From contig CATPCJ010000316.1 in the NCBI GenBank assembly GCA_955652915.1, positions 1 through 40,519 of the forward strand: a stretch of 40,519 nt of DNA. Reading direction: 5' to 3'. This DNA comes from an uncultured Bryobacteraceae bacterium (GTDB taxonomy: Bacteria; Acidobacteriota; Terriglobia; Bryobacterales; Bryobacteraceae). Position numbers and translations under genes: made by a program. Under the pieces are notes generated by a model. That model made no database searches, was not told the origin of the DNA, and saw only the letters and a list, made by a program, of their open reading frames with translations. Positions 26,195 through 35,160 of this stretch are shown here, in pieces. The first letter of the stretch is position 1. Each line of letters opens with the position of its first letter.

Positions 26195-26857
26195 GTGAAA
26201 CCGTCCTATCTCTTCGCCGATAGCACGCTACTTTTCCGGCAGCCCGACGGTTCATTGTTCCTGGATAATGTCGTCCAAAGCGCTGGCGTGGAACGGCCGT
26301 CGGTGGCTTACATCGGGGCATCAAACGGCGACAACCCGATATTTTATCATGATCTCTTCTTACCCGCGTTCGAACAGGCCAAAGCCGGTGAATGCCGCAT
26401 GATTTTTGCGCAGCCTTCCCCGGCAGACCGGGCCTTTCTAGAACGTGCCGACATTATTTTGCTTGCGGGAGGGAGCGTAGAGGCGGGCTGGCGGGCGTTC
26501 GAGAAGAACGGTCTCAGGGCGCTCATCGGGCGCCGGTATTTAGAAGGTGCGATGCTGCTCGGGATTTCGGCGGGAGCCGTCCAGATCGGACGCGGCGGCA
26601 TTACAGATGACGAATCCGCCTCCTTGCCGACATTCGGATTCCTGCCGTCGTATATCGGGGTGCATGAAGAAGGCGAGAATTGGCGATCGCTCCGGCGGGC
26701 CCTTTCCTTTCACGCCGCACCGGTGCTGGGCGTCGGCATCCCGGCCAACGGCGCAGCGATCTACTCCGGAGGGGAACTATTGCCTGTTCGCAAGCCGCTG
26801 TTTGAGATATGGATTGACGATGCGGGAAGTAGGGAAGAATTACTCTACCCGAGGTAA
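26195..26857 (+). CDS. Peptidase S51 / class-I glutamine-amidotransferase-like protein
   Basis: A 220-aa cytoplasmic protein starting with GTG. It has ADIILLAGGSVEAGWRAFE and the nucleophile elbow GAMLLGISAGAVQIG, where Ser replaces the Cys of glutamine amidotransferases, as in dipeptidase E and cyanophycinase. A conserved His and Glu are plausible in IGVHEEGENW. Known relatives cut Asp-X dipeptides or cyanophycin. The protein lies directly behind htpG, but there is no clear functional link. It may be a stand-alone peptidase; substrate unknown. Confidence 0.78.
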   Translation: MKPSYLFADSTLLFRQPDGSLFLDNVVQSAGVERPSVAYIGASNGDNPIFYHDLFLPAFEQAKAGECRMIFAQPSPADRAFLERADIILLAGGSVEAGWRAFEKNGLRALIGRRYLEGAMLLGISAGAVQIGRGGITDDESASLPTFGFLPSYIGVHEEGENWRSLRRALSFHAAPVLGVGIPANGAAIYSGGELLPVRKPLFEIWIDDAGSREELLYPR

Positions 26858-27287
26858 CACCAGTAGCTGCCAGTCCGCTCTTCCAACCCAGTAGCTTAGG
26901 GAATCAGCGGCCCCGGCGCGCATCGATAGGCACCGTAGGCCGGAGCGAAGGCGTTTCTAAGGTGGGGATTCCTCGAATCGGATCTTGCGCCAGTATGCGA
27001 AGCAACGGATAACTAACCCGAAAACCGCCTGCGACTGCCCCAAAGCCAACGATCCAAAGTTAGTGCTACACCCCTCTGCCGAAAGGACACGCTAACAGCT
27101 GTTGAGTTCGCTCGTATAATTTGGGCAATAACTTACTTAGCTTACCAAAACGTTCTAGCCCGAAAATGCGATAGGGGGCGAAAGAATCGCCCCTCGAGGC
27201 CCGCCGCGGTATTGCGGACGAATTTGAAACCATGATAGGTTTGTTGCACGATGATAGACCCATCGCGCGCTAAGCGAATATTAGAAG
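26858..27287. other. Intergenic region, no convincing gene
   Basis: The 430 bp between the peptidase-like gene and the amidohydrolase hold only short overlapping frames on the minus strand. One of these (27142-27345) includes SIIVQQTYHGFKFVRNTAAG and LEGRFF, which look slightly protein-like but match nothing I know, and it overlaps the amidohydrolase start. I see no clear terminator or promoter. Confidence 0.5.
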
Positions 27288-28607
27288 ATGCCCGGACGAA
27301 GACCAGGTAGGGCCGTCTCCGCGCTGGCGCTGTGGTTCGCTGCATCGCTTCATGGCGAGGTCAAGGTGCTCAAGAATTTCACCTTGATCGACGGCTCGGG
27401 ACGACCGCCGTTGAAAGGCGCCTCATTGATTATCGACAATGGCCGCATTCAGTGGGTCGGACCCGCAGCCCAACTGAAGACGCCAGCGTCCGCCGAGACG
27501 ATCGATCTGACAGGGAAATACGTGATGCCCGGCCTCATCAATTTGCACGGGCACATCGGGAATACCCTCGGTCTGACGCAAGATGCCAGGTTTTTCACGC
27601 GCGAAAGCATTGAGAAGAACTTAAGGACCTACGCGAGCTATGGGGTCACCACCGTGCTCAGCATGGGCACGGACCAGGATCTCATTTTCAAGGTTCGCGA
27701 TGAACAGCGCGGTGGGAGGCCGTCGATGACTCGAGTTTTCACCGCCGGACAGGGGTTCGTCTACCAGGGCGGTTATGGCGGTCTTGCCGGCGTCACGCCC
27801 GGCGTCGCAACTGTCGAGGAGGTGGAGCCGGCTGTCGCGGCGCTCGCCGCCAAGAAGGTTGACGTCGTCAAGCTGTGGCTTGACGACCATCTGCATCATC
27901 AGAAGAAGATGCCCTATGACATCGCCAAGGCTATCATCGACAGCGCGCACCGGCATCAACTGCCCGTCGTGGCGCACATCTTCTATCTGGACGACGCCAA
28001 GGAACTTGTGAACTACGGCGTCAACGGTCTGGCGCATACCGTGCGCGACAAGCCTGTCGACCGGGAACTTATCGCGAGTATGAGGAAGCACGGTACGCGG
28101 CAAATGGCCGCCACGCTGACCCGGGAGGCATCGATGTTCATCTACGCGTCCACGCCTCCGTTCGCCGATGATCCGTTCTTCACTCGCGCCGTTCCGTCGA
28201 ATGTTGTGCAGACCTTGAAAAGTCCCGAATATCAGAAGACGATCGCACAGGATCCCGACTTCCCCGAATATCGCGGCTTCTTCGAGAATGCGAAAAGGAA
28301 TCTCAAAATGCTGGCGGATGCGGGCGTCCCTTATGCTTTCGGCACGGACAGTGGGCCTCCTGGCCGATTTCCCGGCTATTTCGAGCACTGGGAACTGGAG
28401 CTGATGGTCGAAGCAGGCTTGACGCCGATGCAGGCAATCAGCGCGGCGACAAATCAGGCGGCTCAGTTTCTCAAGGCTAAGGACCTGGGCACGCTGGAGC
28501 GATCCAAGTGGGCGGACCTTATCGTGCTCGATCGCGACCCCCTCGCGAACATCCGCAACACGCGCACAATTCAGGCCGTCTACATAGCGGGCAACCAGAT
28601 TCACTAA
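27288..28607 (+). CDS. Exported metal-dependent amidohydrolase
   Basis: A 439-aa amidohydrolase-superfamily enzyme with a short hydrophobic N-terminal segment ending at ASLHGEV, probably a signal peptide. The metal-site motifs are visible in order: the HxH of MPGLINLHGHIG, the Lys of VDVVKLWLDDH, the His of LPVVAHIFYLDD, a second His in NGLAHTVRD and the Asp of YAFGTDSGPPG. The C-terminus has the usual beta-sandwich return (WADLIVLDRDPLANIRNTRT). It resembles imidazolonepropionase-like and prolidase-like hydrolases that cut C-N bonds; the substrate cannot be predicted. The next gene begins 6 bp after its stop, so the two are likely one operon with an exported NAD-dehydrogenase-like partner. 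Confidence 0.87.
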   Translation: MPGRRPGRAVSALALWFAASLHGEVKVLKNFTLIDGSGRPPLKGASLIIDNGRIQWVGPAAQLKTPASAETIDLTGKYVMPGLINLHGHIGNTLGLTQDARFFTRESIEKNLRTYASYGVTTVLSMGTDQDLIFKVRDEQRGGRPSMTRVFTAGQGFVYQGGYGGLAGVTPGVATVEEVEPAVAALAAKKVDVVKLWLDDHLHHQKKMPYDIAKAIIDSAHRHQLPVVAHIFYLDDAKELVNYGVNGLAHTVRDKPVDRELIASMRKHGTRQMAATLTREASMFIYASTPPFADDPFFTRAVPSNVVQTLKSPEYQKTIAQDPDFPEYRGFFENAKRNLKMLADAGVPYAFGTDSGPPGRFPGYFEHWELELMVEAGLTPMQAISAATNQAAQFLKAKDLGTLERSKWADLIVLDRDPLANIRNTRTIQAVYIAGNQIH

Positions 28608-28613
28608 AAGCAG

Positions 28614-29708
28614 ATGTTCATCACTGCCGCGTCCGGCCCGCTGATATATCATAAGTTTTTCATGCCCAACCGACTTGTCTGCTGCTCAAGACTCCTGCGA
28701 ACATTGGCGCTGAGTGTTTACGTGGCGGTTCTCGTTGCGCCCGCGCGAACCGAGACAAAAAAGATCCTGGTCGAGAATGGCGACGCCGTCTTGCTACAGG
28801 AACTTAGGAGCGTCTCAGCGGACGCGAGGATCGTCCCCGTGACGAAACAAAATGTCATGAGCGAGATCGGCGATGCCGACGCCTTCATAGGCAATATCAC
28901 ACCAGAAGAAGTGCGTGCGGGCAAAAAGCTCAAGTGGGTGCAGGTGATGGGCGCCGGCGTCGAGCAGGTGCTCTTCATGTCCGGTGGCAACGATCTGCGC
29001 GACAGCAATATCGTTCTGACTAACAATAAGATCGTGCAAGGCCCGGAAATCGCCGATCACGCCATGGCGATGCTACTGGCGCTCTCCCGCGACCTGCCAT
29101 CGTTCTGGGCGAACAAGCAAACCGAGACATGGCAGCCGCGGCCGTATAAAGGCATCGAGTTGAACGGGCGTACCGCGGTGATTATCGGACTAGGAGGCAT
29201 CGGTAATCAGATCGCGACACGCGCGTGGGGATTCGGGATGAGCGTCATCGCCGTCGATCCCGAAGACAAACCCTTCAGCCCGTTCGTGAAGAAAATTGTG
29301 AAGCCCGAGCAACTGGACGCGGTATTGCCGGAGGCCGATGTGGTCTTCATCTCTGCCCCGCACACGCCGGAGAGCCACAAGATGGTCGGGCCTCGAGAGT
29401 TCGATTTGATGAAGACCGGCGCGTATTTCATCGCCGTCAGCCGTGGAGGCATCTACGATCTGAATTCTCTCGTGAAGGCGCTCGACAGCAAACGCATCGC
29501 AGGTGCAGGCGTCGACGTGATGGATCCCGAACCGCTTCCGAAAGGCCACGCCCTCTGGAAATTCCCGAATGCGATCGTTACGCCGCATATCGCCGGCCGT
29601 TCCGATAAAGACCATGCCCGCATGGTAGGCACCGCGAAAGAGAACCTGAGCCGTTTCCTCGATGGGCGTCCGCTGCTTAACGTTGTAAACAAGCAGAAAG
29701 GCTATTAG
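28614..29708 (+). CDS. D-2-hydroxyacid dehydrogenase-like protein with signal peptide
   Basis: The body is a complete D-isomer 2-hydroxyacid dehydrogenase. The Rossmann motif is AVIIGLGGIGNQIATRAWGF, and the catalytic Arg, Glu and His lie in FIAVSRGGIYD, AGVDVMDPEPLP and AIVTPHIAGRSD. The family normally reduces 2-ketoacids with NADH in the cytosol. Here the protein has an extra N-terminus of about 45 residues with a strong hydrophobic stretch (LRTLALSVYVAVLVAPA) and a likely signal-peptidase site, with starts possible at 28614 or 28662. NAD is scarce outside the cytoplasm, so either the protein is membrane-anchored facing inwards or it has a different role. It is co-oriented with an exported amidohydrolase 6 bp upstream. 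The 3' end overlaps a degraded receptor gene. Confidence 0.85.
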   Translation: MFITAASGPLIYHKFFMPNRLVCCSRLLRTLALSVYVAVLVAPARTETKKILVENGDAVLLQELRSVSADARIVPVTKQNVMSEIGDADAFIGNITPEEVRAGKKLKWVQVMGAGVEQVLFMSGGNDLRDSNIVLTNNKIVQGPEIADHAMAMLLALSRDLPSFWANKQTETWQPRPYKGIELNGRTAVIIGLGGIGNQIATRAWGFGMSVIAVDPEDKPFSPFVKKIVKPEQLDAVLPEADVVFISAPHTPESHKMVGPREFDLMKTGAYFIAVSRGGIYDLNSLVKALDSKRIAGAGVDVMDPEPLPKGHALWKFPNAIVTPHIAGRSDKDHARMVGTAKENLSRFLDGRPLLNVVNKQKGY

Positions 29709-30189
29709 GAGTCGGGCCGGCCGGCGCGCACGTCAGCGTATTGGCGGGTGTCGTAGCTGTGGAGACTGCGTCCGCGTTTGTGCTTCCTCGGAGCAGTGCA
29801 GACCAACTTCGGGTTTTCCGGGGCGGGATTGCCCGGGCACTATTCGATCCGGCACTATCCCGCAGGTTCTTTTTCGCCGAACGGACCTTCGATGCTCCAA
29901 TCGGAGCTTGGAAACCCTCCTTCTTGACGGTCAGGTTATAAGCGCCAGCTTCCAGCGAAGCGAAACTGAACTCGCCGGAGTCGTTGCTGGCGGATTCCCG
30001 AGATTGGTTCGTGGCGACGTTGGTAATTCGGATTGCCGCTCCCGGCACAGGCGCATTCGTTGAGTCTCGGACACTGCCGGCAATCGATCCGAATAATACC
30101 TGCGCGGTGGCCCGAGGTAGGGACAGCACGCCCACCATGATAGTTAACGTTAACGAAATCAGGCCCAAGCGGACGAGTCCTAAAGCCAT
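29677..30189 (-). pseudogene. Truncated TonB-receptor-like gene (carboxypeptidase regulatory-like domain)
   Basis: Starting at ATG 30189, with AAAGGGG and AAGGGA sites just upstream, the frame encodes a signal peptide (ALGLVRLGLISLTLTIMVGV, cleaved near ATAQ). A CarboxypepD_reg domain follows: VLFGSIAGSVRDSTNAPVPG, AAIRITNVATNQSRE, GEFSFASLEAGAYNLTV. This is the standard N-terminus of the very large acidobacterial Oar/TonB-dependent receptors, which exceed 1,000 residues. Here the domain breaks off after about 100 residues and the rest of the frame is unrelated Ser/Arg/Pro-rich sequence overlapping the neighbouring dehydrogenase. It is a 5' fragment left by deletion or rearrangement. Confidence 0.78.
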
Positions 30190-30542
30190 TTCCCTTAACC
30201 CCTTTGTCACGAGACCGCGGTCGGACATTGTATCCGTATGGGCGTCAGGCTGTACTACGCTGGAGTGGGTGTGCGACGGTTCCGATTAGCCTAGCTTTTG
30301 TGTCGCACACCCAATGTCATTCTGACCGATATAGATCATAAGATGGACAACGAAGACCGATCATCCGCGCTTGCGATGGGGCCCGATGCATTGCCTTAGG
30401 CGCGGCTCGTCTGGCTCGGCCGTCGTCGATCCGCCGGCTTCGGTTCGGGGATTTCCTGCGAGCCAAGCGCAGCCTTGCGGGACCGTCACGAAAGCCACTG
30501 CCTATTGTCCCGATTGAAGCCGTCGCAGCCGGGGATGCTCAG
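30190..30542. other. Leader of the LRR gene, possibly part of it
   Basis: Downstream of the receptor start the region up to 30342 has no feature. From 30342 the frame of the LRR gene is open without a stop (for example RRLRFGDFLRAKRSLAGP), but an ATG (30343) occurs only in another frame that ends at a TAG near 30398. The LRR gene may therefore have lost its start by a further frameshift. Confidence 0.4.
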
Positions 30543-31886
30543 GTGTTTGCGGCTCGCGAACCAAGTAAGGGCAATTCGCCGATCATCGATCTTGACGTTC
30601 TCGCGCAATTCCCATCTGTAGAATCCGTAGTCGCTTCCACGCACATCCGGACCGCGCGCGAGCTCTCCGCGATTCGCGAGTTGATCCTGTGCGGTAGGGA
30701 ACTCGGGTTGAATACCGCAACATTGAAGAGTCTAACGGGCATCGAGTCGCTCTACATTCCACATCTTGTCCGCGATGCGCTCCTGGATCTCGATTGCCTT
30801 CCGGCCGAAGCGATGCGGCAGCTCGCCATTTGGCGTTGGGACGTGCGGAGCTTGGCGCCTCTCGCGAAAATGACCGGTCTCCGCGAGTTGGATGTGACGC
30901 TGTTTAACGAATCGCTGGCTGAGATCGTGTCAAAAATGCAAGGCTTGACGTTCTAGAGCGTTCTTGGACCGGCGAAGGCTTGGGCGTCGCTGAGGGAATG
31001 TGCCCAACTCGAAGAGGCGCATCTCATCGACATTCAGATGGCCAACATGAAGCGCTGGAATACCTGGCAACGGCTTCGCGCACTTTGCCTGGGTGGACGC
31101 GGCCTGAAATCCCTTTCCGGAATCGAGAACTGCCGGCAGCTCGAATCTTTGCTTCTTCTGAATCTGCGCACCGGAGATCTCTCACCCTTATGCGATCTGC
31201 CTGGTCTGACGGACGTTACTTTCCGAATGCCCGACCGGTCCTTGGATCTCGCCTCGTTGGCTCGTGTCAAGACGCTCCGCCGTCTGGAGATTGACGAGGC
31301 TCCGGTCACCGAAAGCGACATCGTGCGGGTTCGGTCCTTGATTCCGTTGTCGCAAGCACCCGCGATTGAAGAAATAATCCTGATGGGAATCCGGATTGAA
31401 GACGGCAATCTCCTGCCGCTTGCGAATCTGGAAAAGCTCCGCCGCGTACGATTGGGCAGCGAAATCGGATGTGATGTCGAGAAACTCCGGCAGGCTCGGC
31501 CGGATGTGATCGTAGAATACGCTCCGCCGGCCTCTCGAACCGAAAGGCAATCGGAAAGAGTGGGTCAAGTCACAATTTATCGTCCCGAGGAAGGCATCGC
31601 GGAATGGTCGATCTTTGACAACCTGGCGCAACCGCTGCACCTGAACACCAACTACACGGCGGAACAGTTGCTCCGCCGGGAGATCAAGAAAACCAGCCCG
31701 GAGCTTCTGCGGCGCCTGGAATGGGACACCGAGGCCGGAGCTGTCGGCGTCCTCGCTAAGACGGAAGAAGACATCCGCAGTGTAGCCGAAGTGGTGAACA
31801 GTCTCTTTCAGAGTCGTTGGCGAGGGGCACTTGAAAAGCCTCAGCCTGTCAGCGGACAAGTTCGGCTGGGGAGGAATCCTCCATAG
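30543..31886 (+). pseudogene. Leucine-rich-repeat protein gene split by an amber codon
   Basis: Two open frames, 30543-30953 and 30957-31886, are in the same frame and separated by a single TAG at 30954-30956. Repeats continue across it: LTGIESLYIPHL, LAPLAKMTGLRELDVTLF, SLRECAQLEEAHLIDI, LSGIENCRQLESLLLLNLRT, LCDLPGLTDVTFRM and LANLEKLRRVRLGSE form about 23-residue leucine-rich units. A separate C-terminal domain follows (VTIYRPEEGIAEWSIFDNLA, LLRRLEWDTEAGAVGVLAKT), vaguely similar to bacterial immunity domains. TAG ends other intact genes here, so it is a normal stop and the gene is most simply a one-mutation pseudogene. The downstream half could still be made from ATG 31038. Confidence 0.75.
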
Positions 31887-31936
31887 CCACCACATCTAAA
31901 GTACGGACTCGGTCCCGCCGATCTGATCGTATAGTC

Positions 31937-32986
31937 ATGATCAGCGTTACGCGACTGTTCCGGCTTGGCATCCGGTTTACCGTTTGGGTTGAGCCCTATG
32001 TCAAGGAATGGCATCGGCGGCGTCACCACAATCGAGTGCAGGGTCAACTGCATCTGGCGTCCCGCAATTGGACTGAAGCGGAGAAGCACTTCACTCTGGC
32101 GCTGGACGAGAGGCGCCATGCGGTCAAGAATCGTGTCGACCTGTTGCTCGATCTCGAGCAGGCGCAGCGCCGCCAGCGCAAATTCACGGAGGCCGAGCAA
32201 ACCGCTCGTACGGCGCTGGACCTGGCGGCGGGCGCGCGCAACCACTCCGGACAATCGCGGGCCATGGAAGCGCTGGTGGAGATCCATCTCGATCAGGGCA
32301 AGTGGGCCGAGGCCGAGCAGGCCACCGCGGAGATCGCGCGGCTGGAAGGAACACGGTCCAGGCCCGACCATGCACGCCTGGCGAAGAGCTCGCGCAAGCT
32401 GGGAACTGCTCTGTTGAACAGCGGGCGCAAAGCCGAGGCGCTGGCGGCGTTTCATCAGTCGGCCAAACTCTGCGAACAGACGCATGGCGAAAATCATGCC
32501 GAGACCGCCACCAGCTACGTGGAGCTTGGCATGCTTTACCGGGACCATGGGGAGCATGCGGAGGCGCAGCGCCACCTTCGCCGGGCACTGCAGATTCATC
32601 GGACCATAGCGGGTCCGGAATCGAGTGAAGCGACTCAGGATCTCTATCATCTGGCGGCGTCGCTGGCGGAGTCGGGCGACCTGGACGGAGCGGTAGCGGA
32701 ATTTGAACGGCTGTTGGCCATGAAGGATCGGCAAGTGGGCGGCAACCGGGATGAGACCGCGGAAGCACAGGTGCGGCTTGCGGTCCTATATATGCAAGCG
32801 GGCCGTGCGGCCCCTGCCTACGAGCTGTTAACGCAAGCCATCGCTTATCTGGAGCGCAAGGGAGGCGAAGGACTGACGTTGGCGTTGGAGACCATGGCTT
32901 GTGTTCACGAGCAAATGGGGCGGGCAGCCGACGCCAAACACTGCCGGGAGAGGGTTGCCGGCATGGCGGAAGTTTCAGTGCGATGA
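31937..32986 (+). CDS. Tetratricopeptide-repeat protein
   Basis: A 349-aa protein made almost entirely of TPR-like helical pairs of the Kinesin-light-chain type (42-residue spacing): QLHLASRNWTEAEKHFTLAL, LVEIHLDQGKWAEAEQATAE, LGTALLNSGRKAEALAAFHQ, LGMLYRDHGEHAEAQRHLRR, LAASLAESGDLDGAVAEFER. There is a short basic, weakly hydrophobic N-terminus (LFRLGIRFTVWV) that could be a membrane anchor. Such proteins act as scaffolds for protein contacts. It lies 50 bp after the LRR gene and 33 bp before a SIMPL-domain gene in the same direction. No partner can be named. Confidence 0.85.
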   Translation: MISVTRLFRLGIRFTVWVEPYVKEWHRRRHHNRVQGQLHLASRNWTEAEKHFTLALDERRHAVKNRVDLLLDLEQAQRRQRKFTEAEQTARTALDLAAGARNHSGQSRAMEALVEIHLDQGKWAEAEQATAEIARLEGTRSRPDHARLAKSSRKLGTALLNSGRKAEALAAFHQSAKLCEQTHGENHAETATSYVELGMLYRDHGEHAEAQRHLRRALQIHRTIAGPESSEATQDLYHLAASLAESGDLDGAVAEFERLLAMKDRQVGGNRDETAEAQVRLAVLYMQAGRAAPAYELLTQAIAYLERKGGEGLTLALETMACVHEQMGRAADAKHCRERVAGMAEVSVR

Positions 32987-33019
32987 AAATGATGCACAAT
33001 CAGAGTGTCGGACGTGCAC

Positions 33020-33709
33020 ATGGGATTCCGCAGATTACTCGTGGTTCTTTGTTTCGCGGGCGCCGGATTATGGGCTCAACCGCTTACGCGCAATTCCTTT
33101 GTCCGGGCGTTTGGACAGTCGACCGTTTCTGTTAAACCCGACCTGGCAAGAGTCGAATTCAGCATCGTGACCCAAGCATCCACGGCGCAGGATGCATCCA
33201 GCCAAAACGCAACGCGGACCAGCAACGTACTCAGCCAACTGCAGACCCTGTTGGGCCCGAACGCCGACATCCAAACCGCCGCTTATTCGATGACGCCCAA
33301 CTACAACTACCCGCCCGGCGGCGGGACGCCAACGCTCATCGGTTATACAGTTTCGAACACAATTCGCGTTACGACGTCCGATCTTACGATCACGGGAAAG
33401 ATCATCGATACAGGCATTCAAGCCGGCGCGAATCAGGTGTCGGGTCTGCAATTCGGCCTCAAGGACGACCAGCCGGTGCGTGCGCAAGCACTGCGCTTGG
33501 CGACGGCACAAGCCAAAGCGCACGCCGACGCCATGGCCGCCGGCGCCGGACTGCGCAGCGGCGGATTCCGATCCATCGAAGAAGGAATCGCAGTGCGGTC
33601 CGGGATTCTGCCGGCCGCCGGGGCAACCGCAGCCACCACCACGCCGATCGTCACCGGATTGGTGGACATTGAGGCGACTGTGACCATCGAGGTCGACCTG
33701 GTGCCGTAA
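33020..33709 (+). CDS. SIMPL domain (DUF541) exported protein
   Basis: A 229-aa protein from ATG 33020 with a signal peptide (FRRLLVVLCFAGAGLWAQ). The mature part is a SIMPL/DUF541 domain: VRAFGQSTVSVKPDLARVEF, YTVSNTIRVTTSDL, AGANQVSGLQFGLKD, a helix rich in Ala/Gln (RAQALRLATAQAKAHADAMA) and the final VDIEATVTIEVDLV. The family is periplasmic or outer-membrane associated, forms oligomers in structures from pathogens, and has no settled function. A GTG at 33005 is an alternative start, but the ATG places the basic n-region correctly. Confidence 0.88.
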   Translation: MGFRRLLVVLCFAGAGLWAQPLTRNSFVRAFGQSTVSVKPDLARVEFSIVTQASTAQDASSQNATRTSNVLSQLQTLLGPNADIQTAAYSMTPNYNYPPGGGTPTLIGYTVSNTIRVTTSDLTITGKIIDTGIQAGANQVSGLQFGLKDDQPVRAQALRLATAQAKAHADAMAAGAGLRSGGFRSIEEGIAVRSGILPAAGATAATTTPIVTGLVDIEATVTIEVDLVP

Positions 33710-33942
33710 CGACCGCTCCCTCCCGGTCACGGCTCGGTTACGAAGTAGGATACCCATACATGCGATACCGCCTAACGTCGCAGCGATTCGCACGGGCTTA
33801 CTCTGGTCGCACGGATGGACGGCGAATACGCGGCGATTAGAGCCACGGTGGCAAGAAGGACCGAGGGCATGTAGTCCTCTATTTGCTATTCTGTTCCGCA
33901 TGGAGCGCGGTCGTGCGAGACTGGAAAAAGGAAATTTCTAGC

Positions 33943-34206
33943 ATGAATGGATGCACACATACCAGCCAGATTCGCGACGTGAAGCCGCATACGCGCGGGT
34001 GTGAAGACTGCCTGAAAATCGGCGATACCTGGGTCCATCTCCGCTTGTGCATGATCTGCGGCCATGTGGGTTGCTGCGATTCATCGAAGAACAAACACGC
34101 GACCAAACATTTCCGCGCTACCCGGCATCCCATCATGAGGTCGATCGAGCCAGGCGAAGACTGGGGCTGGTGTTTTGTAGACGAGGTGGAACTTGATTTC
34201 GCCTGA
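33943..34206 (+). CDS. UBP-type zinc-finger protein
   Basis: An 87-aa protein beginning MNGCTHTSQIRD at ATG 33943, preceded by GGAA. It is a complete zf-UBP domain: the Cys/His ligands fall in GCTH, RGCEDCLKIG, WVHLRLCMICGHVGCCDSS, NKHATKHFRATRHPIMRSIE. In eukaryotes this fold binds the free C-terminus of ubiquitin; bacteria lack classical ubiquitin, and stand-alone copies like this have unknown partners. Its stop overlaps the next gene by 14 bp, so the two are probably translated together. Confidence 0.9.
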   Translation: MNGCTHTSQIRDVKPHTRGCEDCLKIGDTWVHLRLCMICGHVGCCDSSKNKHATKHFRATRHPIMRSIEPGEDWGWCFVDEVELDFA

Positions 34207-35089
34207 CTGGCCGGCCCTTCCATTCGCGGAGTGGGAAAGCACCTGCGACACGCTCCACATGTGGACGCAAATCGTGGGCAAGACGCGGCTGGCGCTCACG
34301 CCGCTCGAGAATCATTGGTGGAACGTTGTGCTGTACGTCACGCCGCGCGGCCTGAACACGTCGCCGATTCCGTTTCGACGAGAGACTTTTGAGGTGGACT
34401 TCGACTTTGTGGCGCACAAGCTTTCCATTCGGACCAGCGAGGGCAACGAACACGGTATGGGACTCTTTCCGCGCTCTGTCGCGGACTTCTACAGTGAGTA
34501 CGTGGCGTGCCTGCGCTCTCTGGGAATTGAAGTGAGCATCAATCCCAATCCGGTGGAGTTCGACGACGATACTCCGTTCGATGAGGATTGGCATCACGAG
34601 TCATACGATGTGAAATACGTCGAGAGATTCCGGCGCATCCTGATCGATTGCGACCGCGTTTTCAAAGAATTCCGGTCACGCTTCATCGGCAAGTCGAGTC
34701 CGGTGCATTTCTTTTGGGGCTCCTTCGATCTGGCGGTGACACGTTTCTCCGGCAGGCGCGCTGAGCTGCCGGCCAATGTGGACCCATTAACGCGCGAAGC
34801 GTACTCGCACGAAGTAATCAGTTGCGGTTTTTGGCCGGGCGACCGGAAGTTCAAGCAGGCGGCTTTCTATTCGTACACCAAGCCGGCCCCTGCCGGACTT
34901 GAGGAAGCCATAGTGCGTCCGGGCGCCGCTCATTGGGATACCCAAATGGGAGAGTTCATCATGACGTATGACGACGTGCGCGCTACGAAGTCGCCGGATC
35001 AAGGGATTCTAGATTTCTGCCAGAGTACTTATGAAGCCGGCGCGCATCTCGGCCAGTGGGATCGCGCCGCGCTGGAACGCAAGCCGTAG
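34193..35089 (+). CDS. DUF5996 family protein
   Basis: A 298-aa cytoplasmic protein with TTG start overlapping the zinc-finger gene. It opens with WPALPFAEWESTCDTLHMWT and IVGKTRLALTPLENHWWNVV, and contains VHFFWGSFDLAVTRFSGRRA and GEFIMTYDDVRATKSPDQGI, the pattern of the DUF5996 family. The function of the family is not known to me. It is rich in aromatic residues and has no membrane segment. Its last 45 bp are duplicated about 340 bp downstream, suggesting a local duplication or insertion scar. Confidence 0.85.
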   Translation: MISPDWPALPFAEWESTCDTLHMWTQIVGKTRLALTPLENHWWNVVLYVTPRGLNTSPIPFRRETFEVDFDFVAHKLSIRTSEGNEHGMGLFPRSVADFYSEYVACLRSLGIEVSINPNPVEFDDDTPFDEDWHHESYDVKYVERFRRILIDCDRVFKEFRSRFIGKSSPVHFFWGSFDLAVTRFSGRRAELPANVDPLTREAYSHEVISCGFWPGDRKFKQAAFYSYTKPAPAGLEEAIVRPGAAHWDTQMGEFIMTYDDVRATKSPDQGILDFCQSTYEAGAHLGQWDRAALERKP

Positions 35090-35090
35090 T
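35046..35090 (+). repeat. Direct repeat copy 1 (3' end of the DUF5996 gene)
   Basis: The last 45 bp of the DUF5996 gene, from ATCTCGGCCAG to GCAAGCCGTAGT, form copy 1 of a direct repeat. Copy 2 is at 35389-35432 with four substitutions and one single-base deletion. Confidence 0.85.
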
Positions 35091-35160
35091 GTTTTCCGAT
35101 TATCAACCAGCTTGATCCACGTGAAAATGCCCAGGTCGACCAGCTTGCACTTTCGCAATT

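Noticed and set aside
27142..27345. Minus-strand 67-aa frame with a protein-like stretch
   Set aside because: It overlaps the start of the amidohydrolase, has no ribosome-binding site and matches no family I know.
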